From an uncultured Ruminococcus sp. (GTDB lineage Bacteria > Bacillota > Clostridia > Oscillospirales > Acutalibacteraceae): a DNA stretch of 5,129 bases. The stretch spans positions 1 through 5,129 of the forward strand of contig CACYBZ010000116.1 of the NCBI GenBank assembly GCA_902772795.1, given 5' to 3'. Each line of letters opens with the position of its first letter. Position 1 is the stretch's first letter. The notes under the pieces are model-generated. The model searched no databases and was not told the origin of the DNA. It worked only from the letters and a program-made list of their open reading frames with translations. The position numbers and the translations under genes are program-made. Of the stretch, positions 1 through 5,129 are shown piece after piece.

Positions 1-98
1 AGTGAGCCTCAAAAGTTTTTGTCCAACTTTTTTCAAAAAGTTGGTGGGGTCAAGGGGCAACGCCCCTTGGCAGGATTTTCAAGGGGGCAACCCTTGAA
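1..98. repeat. Three-hairpin intergenic repeat, copy 1
   Basis: First copy of a 98-bp direct repeat (partner at 111-208, 96 of 98 bases identical, period 110 bp). It contains three consecutive inverted repeats. Hairpin A is 23-44, with arms CCAACTTTTT and AAAAAGTTGG and a very short loop. Hairpin B is 51-69, with arms CAAGGGGC and GCCCCTTG around AAC, extendable through G49-C71 with a T-G wobble. Hairpin C is 78-98, with arms TTCAAGGG and CCCTTGAA around GGCAA. The window starts exactly at the repeat edge, so the element or further copies may continue to the left. The translated peptide (KVGGVKGQRPLAGF...) appears in different frames in the two copies because 110 is not a multiple of three, which argues against coding. 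It resembles the REP-like palindromic repeats common in clostridial genomes; assignment to a named family is not possible here. Confidence 0.9.
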
Positions 99-110
99 CA
101 GTCCGAACGC

Positions 111-208
111 AGTGAGCCTCAAAAGTTTTTGTCCGACTTTTTTCAAAAAGTCGGTGGGGTCAAGGGGCAACGCCCCTTGGCAGGATTTTCAAGGGGGCAA
201 CCCTTGAA
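111..208. repeat. Three-hairpin intergenic repeat, copy 2
   Basis: Second copy of the 98-bp repeat, separated from copy 1 by a 12-bp spacer (99-110). The only differences from copy 1 are G135 (A25 in copy 1) and C152 (T42 in copy 1), which pair with each other in hairpin A (133-154). Hairpin B is 161-179. Hairpin C is 188-208 and can lengthen to 186-210 here because AA follows the repeat, whereas copy 1 has CA. The repeat ends 4 nt before the TAA stop (213-215) of the minus-strand hydrolase gene, so transcripts of that gene would carry these hairpins in their 3' end. None of the hairpins is followed by a clear T run on the minus strand, so they are not classic intrinsic terminators. Confidence 0.9.
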
Positions 209-212
209 AACT

Positions 213-1448
213 TTACAGAATACTGACAACATTCTGTATTTCTTCCTTGGTATTTTCCTTGTCGAAATAGTCTATGTCATACAGCATGAAATCATCAATC
301 CCGTTCTGTCGGCAATACTCTACTTCCTGTTGTAAAATATCCTGACTGTTTTTCCAACTGCCTTCGTCATAGTCGCTGTTCGCTTTGTACAATGCCAGTC
401 CGATACACAAATCAACTTTCTTGTCTTTGGTGAGTTCCTGCCATTGCTCTACCATGGTATCAAATGGCAATACTGAATGTTCAAAGTTCACATACATCTG
501 CGGACAGATGTAATCCACATAACCATAGGTACTGCACCATTTGTCAACATCTGCTCCGATATCATGACAATTACTGATATTTCCCTGCGGTGAAATACCA
601 AAAACAACTTTTTTGTCAGTCTGTTTGATACTGCTGTATACCGCACTAATCAACATATTGACATTTGCCTTTCTCCACTCCGACTGCGACAATACAATAC
701 CGTCACTGTCGCAACGGGAAACATATTCCCTGTAATTCACTCGGTCAAGGGACAAATCTGAATCAGGATAAAAATAGTCGTCAAACTGTATACCGTCAAC
801 ATCATAATTTCTTACGACTTCTTTCACACCGTCAAGAATGAGTTTTCTTCCCTCGGCACTGGACGGATTGATATACATTCCACCGTCATAATATAAAACA
901 TCGTTTTCAGAGAGAATATTCATGATTCCGTTGTCAGAAAGTTCTTCGGGAGTGGTACTGGTACAAATACGATAGGGATTTATCCAGGCATGAAATTTCA
1001 TACCGTTTTCGTGTGTCCTGGTAATCATATATTCCAGAGGGTCATAACTGACTTCTTCTCCCTGCGTTCCCGTGAGTATGTGCGACATCGGAAAATATTC
1101 GGACGGATACAGCGAATCCGAAAACGGTCGTATATGCACAATCAGCGTATTCATCTTATGGTCTTTTGCGGTGGCGACAAGTCTGTCAAAATTGCTCTTG
1201 AAAGACGCTTCGGTATGTTCGGCTGTTTCCAGCGAAAAATACGGTATCCATACACCACGCATATTCTGAATATCGGCTTTTTTACTGCTCTTTTCGACTT
1301 TCCCCACACGACTTCCCCCTTTGTCGGGAACGTCCGTTGTCAAAATTTTGTGTGCTGTCAGGTGATGAATACTGATAACGGCTGTCACCACGAACAAAAT
1401 CCCCACTGCGATAAACCATATTCTGTTACTGCGTATTCTGACTACCAT
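213..1448 (-). CDS. Membrane-anchored GHL10/YngK-type glycoside-hydrolase-like protein
   Basis: A 411-aa protein with a basic N-terminus and one hydrophobic segment (about residues 9-27), then a short polar linker (about 35-60) and a TIM-barrel-type GHL10 (DUF187, YngK-like) domain from about 63 to the end. Visible family landmarks are RGVW (64-67), VHIRPFSDSLYPS (104-116), FHAWINPYR (152-160), NPSSAEGR (194-201), DGIQFDDYFYP with its acidic pair (218-228), ISPQGN (285-290) and VDYICPQMYV (311-320). These make it look intact and probably catalytic. Family knowledge: GHL10 includes E. coli DigH (YddW), which acts on denuded peptidoglycan glycan strands; the substrate here is unknown. There is no lipobox Cys after the hydrophobic segment, so I infer a membrane anchor or a cleaved signal peptide, with the domain outside the cytoplasm. 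The ATG start is supported by an AAGGAAGG ribosome site at 1458-1465, 9 nt upstream. It has its own promoter region and is divergent from the DUF1294 gene. Confidence 0.9.
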   Translation of the reverse strand: MVVRIRSNRIWFIAVGILFVVTAVISIHHLTAHKILTTDVPDKGGSRVGKVEKSSKKADIQNMRGVWIPYFSLETAEHTEASFKSNFDRLVATAKDHKMNTLIVHIRPFSDSLYPSEYFPMSHILTGTQGEEVSYDPLEYMITRTHENGMKFHAWINPYRICTSTTPEELSDNGIMNILSENDVLYYDGGMYINPSSAEGRKLILDGVKEVVRNYDVDGIQFDDYFYPDSDLSLDRVNYREYVSRCDSDGIVLSQSEWRKANVNMLISAVYSSIKQTDKKVVFGISPQGNISNCHDIGADVDKWCSTYGYVDYICPQMYVNFEHSVLPFDTMVEQWQELTKDKKVDLCIGLALYKANSDYDEGSWKNSQDILQQEVEYCRQNGIDDFMLYDIDYFDKENTKEEIQNVVSIL

Positions 1449-1457
1449 GATTCTTTA

Positions 1458-1465
1458 CCTTCCTT
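1458..1465 (-). promoter_or_regulatory. Ribosome binding site of the GHL10 gene
   Basis: On the minus strand this reads AAGGAAGG, 9 nt before the ATG at 1448-1446. It fixes the start that retains the full hydrophobic N-terminal anchor. Confidence 0.7.
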
Positions 1466-1479
1466 TTTCTTTTTACTGA

Positions 1480-1510
1480 ATTATATTCCCGAAAAAGGCG
1501 TTCTATTCAA
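1480..1510 (-). promoter_or_regulatory. Candidate sigma-A promoter for the GHL10 gene
   Basis: The minus strand carries a perfect TATAAT at 1485-1480. A TTGAAT at 1510-1505 could serve as -35, but the 19-bp spacer is longer than the usual 17. Transcription would start near 1473, giving a leader of about 25 nt that contains the ribosome site. The assignment rests on the consensus match alone. Confidence 0.4.
1482..1487 (+). promoter_or_regulatory. Candidate -10 box for the DUF1294-RluA pair
   Basis: TATATT matches the -10 consensus at five of six positions and overlaps the opposing TATAAT of the divergent gene. No convincing -35 is visible in the C/T-rich stretch upstream (1451-1476). A start near 1494 would leave a leader of about 33 nt before the TTG start. 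Tentative. Confidence 0.25.
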
Positions 1511-1513
1511 TAC

Positions 1514-1519
1514 AAGGAG
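1514..1519 (+). promoter_or_regulatory. Ribosome binding site deciding the TTG start of the DUF1294 gene
   Basis: AAGGAG lies 8 nt before TTG at 1528. An in-frame GTG at 1519 overlaps the last base of this site and cannot use it, so the downstream TTG is the likely true start. Confidence 0.75.
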
Positions 1520-1527
1520 TGATATTT

Positions 1528-1815
1528 TTGAATTTTAAATTTTTAATTCCCGTAATTTATCTGGTCGTAGTGAACATTATTGCCGTAGGCGTTACGGTAT
1601 CCGACAAGAAAAAAGCTCAGCACCACCAGTGGCGGGTCAAAGAAGCGACTCTGTTACTGATTGCTCTGCTTGGCGGTTCTGTGGGAATGTTTATTACCAT
1701 GAAGATTATCCGTCACAAAACACAGAAAGCAAAATTCATGATAGGTATTCCTGTAATTTTCATTTTGCAGGTTGTGCTGTTGTATCTGGCGATACATTTC
1801 GGTAATCTGCTGTGA
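1528..1815 (+). CDS. DUF1294 family small membrane protein
   Basis: A 95-aa protein when read from the TTG at 1528; the in-frame GTG at 1519 would add three residues but sits inside the ribosome site. It has an N-terminal hydrophobic segment (about residues 5-20) and the family signature: SDKKKAQHHQWRVKE (about 22-36), a hydrophobic stretch containing LLGGSVGMF, then MKIIRHKTQKAKF, and a C-terminal hydrophobic segment. The DK..A....WR.KE and GG..G......RHKT...F pattern is diagnostic of DUF1294. The length fits the family, which generally consists of proteins of about 90-100 residues with unknown function. The stop codon overlaps the GTG start of the pseudouridine synthase (GTGA at 1812-1815), so the two are probably translationally coupled. 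No function is assigned; the coupling may be purely transcriptional convenience. Confidence 0.88.
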   Translation: MNFKFLIPVIYLVVVNIIAVGVTVSDKKKAQHHQWRVKEATLLLIALLGGSVGMFITMKIIRHKTQKAKFMIGIPVIFILQVVLLYLAIHFGNLL

Positions 1816-2714
1816 GTACCGTTCTGACATTCACCGTTCCCGAAGAATTTGACAGCAAACCTGCCAAATTCTTTTTAAGGAATTACTGTCACCTTTCCGC
1901 AGGACTGCTGACAACACTGAAAAAAACAGACATGGGAATATTATGCAACGGTATACTGTTACGGACAATCGACAAAGTGTATACCAACGATACCGTCAGA
2001 CTGACACTTCCCGATGATGAAAACCATATTCTGCCCGTACAGATGCCATTGAATATCCGCTATGAGGACAGCTATATCATGGTAATTGATAAACCGCCTC
2101 ATATGCCTGTTCATCCCACTCACGCCCACATCACCGATACACTGGCAAACGGTGTGGCTTACTATCTGCAAAGTAAACATGAACAGTCGTCCTTTCGTGC
2201 CCTCAACCGTCTTGACCGTGACACAACAGGACTTGTCCTCATTGCCAAAGACCGTTATTGTGCGTATAATCTTGCCACACATTTTCAGAAACGCTACATT
2301 GCCGTATGTCAGGGAATTCTGACAAGTTCGGGAACAGTCAATGCGGATATTTCCCTGCTGGAGGGACATACTATTCAGCGTACCGCAGGAACGGGAAACG
2401 GCATAACGGCTGTCACCCATTACAATCCGCTGTATTGCCAGAATGAACATACTCTCGTGGAATTTCGTCTGGAAACAGGTCGTACTCATCAAATCAGAGT
2501 GCATATGGCTTATCTGGGTTATCCGTTGGCGGGTGATGATATGTATGGCGGTTCACTCGCACGGATTCAAAGACAGGCTCTGCACTGTCAACAGATTTCC
2601 TTTGTTCACCCTGTTACCCATCAGATGACAGAAATATCTTCCCCATTGCCTGAAGATATGTGTTCTGTGCTGGGCTGTCGTGCTGACATTTCGGACATAA
2701 AAAAAATGCCGTAA
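1812..2714 (+). CDS. RluA/RluD-family 23S rRNA-type pseudouridine synthase
   Basis: A 300-aa cytoplasmic enzyme expected to isomerise specific uridines in structured RNA, usually 23S rRNA in this family. An S4-like RNA-binding region lies at about residues 14-66 (LSAGLLTTLKKTDMGILCNG and following). The catalytic domain follows, with VIDKPPHMPVHPT (91-103), the catalytic motif LNRLDRDTTG (131-140) with the predicted catalytic Asp at 135, an RYIAVCQG strand (161-168), and GRTHQIRVHM (223-232). Asn before RLD replaces the His of the E. coli type and is a familiar variant in Firmicutes. All core motifs are present and the length is typical. The exact target uridine, and hence RluA/C/D identity, cannot be told from the sequence. 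The GTG start overlaps the upstream stop by 4 nt and has no strong ribosome site of its own, implying re-initiation after the DUF1294 gene. The last codons (KKMP, stop) form the left arm of the terminator. Confidence 0.92.
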   Translation: MSTVLTFTVPEEFDSKPAKFFLRNYCHLSAGLLTTLKKTDMGILCNGILLRTIDKVYTNDTVRLTLPDDENHILPVQMPLNIRYEDSYIMVIDKPPHMPVHPTHAHITDTLANGVAYYLQSKHEQSSFRALNRLDRDTTGLVLIAKDRYCAYNLATHFQKRYIAVCQGILTSSGTVNADISLLEGHTIQRTAGTGNGITAVTHYNPLYCQNEHTLVEFRLETGRTHQIRVHMAYLGYPLAGDDMYGGSLARIQRQALHCQQISFVHPVTHQMTEISSPLPEDMCSVLGCRADISDIKKMP

Positions 2715-2732
2715 TATATACGGCATTTTTTT
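2700..2732. terminator. Bidirectional intrinsic terminator between convergent genes
   Basis: A perfect inverted repeat: arms 2700-2713 and 2719-2732 with loop ATATA (2714-2718). The core TGCCGTA/TACGGCA stem is flanked by A8 (2699-2706) on the left and T7 (2726-2732) on the right, so a hairpin followed by a U tract forms in transcripts of either direction. The left arm encodes the final residues of the pseudouridine synthase, whose TAA is 2712-2714. The right arm overlaps the TAA (2733-2731) of the minus-strand gene. Only 16 nt separate the two stops. Confidence 0.9.
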
Positions 2733-3609
2733 ATAGTTCAAACAAGTCATACGGAAAAGCGTTTTTCAGATTTTCTTTCATCTGCGTCAGGTCGGGAACA
2801 GGCAAGAATTTCTTTTCCCTGACTTCTTCCAACGACCTGATAACGGGAAATTCGGCTCTTTTGGTCGCTCCGTACCAGTCATAGTACTTGAACATACTGA
2901 ACTCAGGCTGAACCATCATGGCAGGTATACCATAAGCCTCCGCCAGTATGATTCCATGAAGACTGGACGATATCACATATTCCACACTCAGCAAATCATC
3001 GATAAATTTCCGATAATCGTCTGTTTTGATGTCAATTAATTTATAGCTTTCTCCCAGTACTTCGGGATTGTTCAGATATTTTGACCCGTTCTTATGGGCG
3101 ACAATTCCATATTTATATTTCTTTTCAACCGTTTTCGGAAAGTAAATTTCTGTCATCAGCGTAGCAGGGTCGCCGTAGATTTCGGGAACGTCATAACCGT
3201 ACTCCATCAACATCATTCTTGTTACAGGGCCTCTTACCGCCCTGATATCCAGATTTCTGTCCTTGATACGATATCCCAGCGTCGTATACAGAATACCGCT
3301 TCCCCATACTGTACCGTCCTGTATGCCTGCGGTAATGACACTTCCTATGGCATAAAGATGTTTTGTTCCGCTGACTTCCTTGTTCAGATCTGTTCCTTTA
3401 AGTCCCAGCATATATTCCACCACTACGGGAGAAATCGCATCGCCAAGATTCGGTTTTCCTGCCCAGTAATTGAGATTGACTCTGTTTTTCTTTGCCTTGT
3501 TTTTCGGACTGAGTAAGACAAAACGATTGGCAAAAGGTTTCATCAGTCCTACAGCAATATGTTTTGATTTACCGTCTAATTTCAGAACGGCACTTTTTGA
3601 CTTTTTCAT
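2731..3609 (-). CDS. Polysaccharide pyruvyl transferase family protein
   Basis: A 292-aa protein of the polysaccharide pyruvyl transferase family (PF04230; CsaB/ExoV-like). Members transfer a pyruvyl ketal from phosphoenolpyruvate to sugars of exopolysaccharides or cell-wall polymers. Landmarks are NYWAGKPNLGDAISP (47-61, with the family NxGD), YAIGSV (86-91), GSGI (103-106), AVRGPVTR (124-131), GDPA (146-149), and ISSSLHGIILAEAYGIP (213-229, the conserved SxxHG...A...G.P block), followed by KYYDWYGAT (241-249). There is no signal peptide or membrane segment, so it is probably cytoplasmic or peripheral; a short Lys-rich head precedes the domain. Its ATG lies 9 nt after the flippase stop, and the ribosome site (AGG within TTAGGTCAGG) overlaps that stop, indicating one transcript. 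Some family members are annotated only by homology, so the donor and acceptor are inferred. Transcription ends at the shared terminator. Confidence 0.87.
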   Translation of the reverse strand: MKKSKSAVLKLDGKSKHIAVGLMKPFANRFVLLSPKNKAKKNRVNLNYWAGKPNLGDAISPVVVEYMLGLKGTDLNKEVSGTKHLYAIGSVITAGIQDGTVWGSGILYTTLGYRIKDRNLDIRAVRGPVTRMMLMEYGYDVPEIYGDPATLMTEIYFPKTVEKKYKYGIVAHKNGSKYLNNPEVLGESYKLIDIKTDDYRKFIDDLLSVEYVISSSLHGIILAEAYGIPAMMVQPEFSMFKYYDWYGATKRAEFPVIRSLEEVREKKFLPVPDLTQMKENLKNAFPYDLFEL

Positions 3610-3618
3610 TTTCCTGAC

Positions 3619-5073
3619 CTAACCTTTCGACTTGAATCTGAGTACTTTTTTAATCGCTTTCCGCTTGATAAGACAGACTGCCAGAACAATCGCCACCACA
3701 ATATAACGTACCAGCGGATACGGATACAGCAACAGTATACCGAAACAGCACAATGTTGACAAAATACCGATAGTCCATGTGGGAACTATGGGAATGACAT
3801 CTGTGTCGGGCATATTCTTTTTCAGCAATATTTTCGCAAACAACGTATGCATGAACGCATAAATAATATCGCTGAGTAATGTTGTATATGCTGCCGCCAC
3901 AAATCCGAAAATCGGTATTAACCAGAGATTCATCGCAATATTAATCGCCGCCCCCGTAAATGACGACAGAGATACCAGTTTGTTTCCTGAAAAATACAGC
4001 TCAATGCTGGCGTACATATTGAAAATAAATGCCCACAATACGCCTGCCGCAACAGGGGGAATAACGTCCAGTGCTTCCGCATACTTTTCGGGAAAAACAA
4101 TCGTAAATATTTCGGGCATGACAAGACAGATACCCATTATCAGCACCGCTACCAGTGCCAGCAACGGATAAACCGCTTTCCGTACACTGTTGCCCTCACC
4201 CTTGCTCATTTTCTGATACATCCACGGGTTGACAGCGTTAATCAATGCCTGTGTGATAACCTGTGCCGCTACCCCCAACGTATAGGCAACATTATAGATT
4301 GCTGCCGCTGTCTTGCTGACAATCTCGGCTATCATGATACGGTCTGACTGTATCAGTATTACATTGGAAAGATAATGCGGTATCAACGGCAGATTGAACG
4401 AAAACGCAAATTTCCAGTATTTTCGGTTGACAAGCTTTCTGCTTTTTCGGAGGGTAAGGAACAATGTCGCCATTCCTACCAGAAAAGATGCTGCTGCTCC
4501 ACACCAGTTTTTCATGTCAGCGGGAGAAATTCCCTGCGGACACAGCCACACACCCAGTACAGGTACGAAAATCGTACTTGCCGAATAGACAAACGTCACT
4601 ATCAGCAACGGTCTGTACTGATAGTCATACCGCATTCTCAGCGACCACAACAGCATAATACCATAACCTATCAGGTCTATGCACATGGCATTATACTGAC
4701 TGACACCAATTTTCATCCAGTCGCCGAAAATTATTGTACTGACATCTATCAGCACAAAACTGATGATACAAAGTACAATGGTAAGTCCCTGCATGGCTGA
4801 GGTGAAAACATCTTTGTCTTTCGGATAACGCACCATCGCCACATAAAATACGCCGTTTGCTCTGCCCAGTGCCAGTGTAGCAAAAATGAAGATGACCGAC
4901 ATCCATGAAGTGTATAAGGTAACTGTTCCGTAATCGTCTACCGTCATGATATTGGCAAATATCGGTAACGATAAAAATTTAATTCCCGACTGGAAACAAC
5001 TGCATACCACAAACCACAATCCCGCTTTGGCAGGTGTTGACATGGATTTGTATTTTTTCAGAAATCCGTTCAA
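3619..5073 (-). CDS. Wzx-type lipid-linked polysaccharide flippase (MATE/MVF fold)
   Basis: A 484-aa polytopic membrane protein, about 12-14 hydrophobic segments across its length, of the oligosaccharide-flippase (polysaccharide biosynthesis, PF01943/PF13440-like) group. Typical features are an N-terminal gate-like helix (GLWFVVCSCFQSGIKFLSLP, 18-37), DDYGTVTLY (46-54), LPLIPHYLSNVILIQSDRIM (228-247) starting the second half, IYNVAYTLG (259-267), and PEKYAEALDVIPPVAAG (328-344). It should flip undecaprenyl-linked saccharide units to the outer face of the membrane for capsule, exopolysaccharide or wall polymer assembly. The start is TTG at 5073-5071, supported by GGAGG at 5085-5081, 7 nt upstream; the in-frame ATG at codon 11 (5043-5041) lacks a comparable site. 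It is followed within 9 nt by the pyruvyl transferase family gene, consistent with a surface-polysaccharide operon. A teichuronic- or teichoic-type substrate is possible; MATE drug export is unlikely. Confidence 0.9.
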   Translation of the reverse strand: MNGFLKKYKSMSTPAKAGLWFVVCSCFQSGIKFLSLPIFANIMTVDDYGTVTLYTSWMSVIFIFATLALGRANGVFYVAMVRYPKDKDVFTSAMQGLTIVLCIISFVLIDVSTIIFGDWMKIGVSQYNAMCIDLIGYGIMLLWSLRMRYDYQYRPLLIVTFVYSASTIFVPVLGVWLCPQGISPADMKNWCGAAASFLVGMATLFLTLRKSRKLVNRKYWKFAFSFNLPLIPHYLSNVILIQSDRIMIAEIVSKTAAAIYNVAYTLGVAAQVITQALINAVNPWMYQKMSKGEGNSVRKAVYPLLALVAVLIMGICLVMPEIFTIVFPEKYAEALDVIPPVAAGVLWAFIFNMYASIELYFSGNKLVSLSSFTGAAINIAMNLWLIPIFGFVAAAYTTLLSDIIYAFMHTLFAKILLKKNMPDTDVIPIVPTWTIGILSTLCCFGILLLYPYPLVRYIVVAIVLAVCLIKRKAIKKVLRFKSKG

Positions 5074-5080
5074 TATTTTT

Positions 5081-5085
5081 CCTCC
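5081..5085 (-). promoter_or_regulatory. Ribosome binding site deciding the TTG start of the flippase gene
   Basis: GGAGG on the minus strand sits 7 nt before TTG at 5073-5071. This supports the TTG start over the ATG ten codons further in. Confidence 0.8.
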
Positions 5086-5096
5086 GATACCGCTTT

Positions 5097-5109
5097 GTTA
5101 TAATTTATA
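5097..5109 (-). promoter_or_regulatory. Candidate -10 region upstream of the flippase gene
   Basis: The minus strand here reads TATAAATTATAAC, which contains two near-consensus -10 hexamers, TATAAA (5109-5104) and TATAAC (5102-5097). No good -35 is visible before the window ends; for TATAAA it would fall at or past the edge. The flippase gene may therefore begin a transcript, or may be internal to a longer operon. Weak call. Confidence 0.25.
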
Positions 5110-5129
5110 CCGTTTTATCCCGCTGTCCG

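Noticed and set aside
1..208. CRISPR array or integron attC sites
   Set aside because: Only two long repeats with a 12-bp spacer are present and the unit itself contains multiple hairpins. There are no 28-37 bp repeats with unique spacers, no attC-like core sites and no integrase.
186..210. Intrinsic terminator of the GHL10 gene formed by hairpin C
   Set aside because: On the minus strand the hairpin is followed by TCCTGCC rather than a T run, so it does not meet the intrinsic terminator pattern, although it could still affect 3' end processing.
19..335. Short plus-strand reading frames over the repeats (19-207 and 129-335) encoding KVGGVKGQRPLAGF-type peptides
   Set aside because: The same peptide occurs in different frames because the 110-bp period is not a multiple of three, there are no ribosome sites, and the second frame runs antisense into the hydrolase gene. 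They are translations of palindromic repeat DNA.
990..1538. 182-aa plus-strand frame antisense to the GHL10 gene
   Set aside because: It is Cys/His/Phe-rich with no recognisable domain and lies opposite a gene with clear family motifs; it is a shadow frame.
1959..2504. 181-aa minus-strand frame inside the pseudouridine synthase gene
   Set aside because: It is antisense to the catalytic domain, lacks a ribosome site and has no recognisable domain.
3094..3516. 140-aa plus-strand frame opposite the pyruvyl transferase family gene
   Set aside because: It is antisense to conserved motifs of a clear gene, with no family resemblance of its own.
4375..4800. 141-aa plus-strand frame opposite the flippase gene
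   Set aside because: Its His/Arg/Gln-rich composition is typical of the antisense of a membrane protein gene; no start signals or domain.
3619..5073. MATE multidrug efflux pump
   Set aside because: The overall pattern (LPLIPHYLS...DRIM block, linkage to a pyruvyl transferase family gene) fits the polysaccharide flippase branch better than drug exporters.

Overview
The window looks like chromosomal DNA of a low-to-moderate GC Firmicute, most likely a gut or rumen clostridium of the Ruminococcaceae/Oscillospirales type. This is inferred from strong AGGAGG-type ribosome binding sites, frequent TTG/GTG starts, the Firmicutes-style protein families, and GC-rich palindromic intergenic repeats. No marker gene is present, so genus is not claimed.

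Layout, left to right. (1) 1-208: two tandem copies of a 98-bp, three-hairpin intergenic repeat with a 110-bp period. They abut the stop codon of the first gene. (2) 213-1448, minus: a membrane-anchored GHL10/YngK-type glycoside-hydrolase-like protein. (3) 1449-1527: a short divergent promoter region. (4) 1528-2714, plus: a translationally coupled pair, a small DUF1294 membrane protein and an RluA-family pseudouridine synthase. (5) 2700-2732: a bidirectional terminator whose arms run into the coding ends of both convergent genes. (6) 2731-5073, minus: a two-gene module of a polysaccharide pyruvyl transferase family protein preceded by a Wzx-type flippase, read from right to left. (7) 5074-5129: AT-rich leader of the flippase gene, cut by the window edge.

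How the genes fit together. The flippase and the pyruvyl transferase family protein are 9 nt apart and probably form the end of a cell-surface or exopolysaccharide operon. One would modify a polysaccharide repeat unit and the other would move a lipid-linked unit across the membrane. The GHL10 protein is also predicted to act outside the cytoplasm on glycans, but it has its own transcription unit, so a functional link is only suggestive. The DUF1294/RluA pair is a separate, housekeeping-like unit.

I see no CRISPR array, toxin-antitoxin pair, transposase, phage gene or recognisable defence system. The genes are ordinary. The most unusual signal is in the repeats: the only two substitutions between the copies fall on the two partners of one hairpin base pair and preserve pairing (A-T to G-C).
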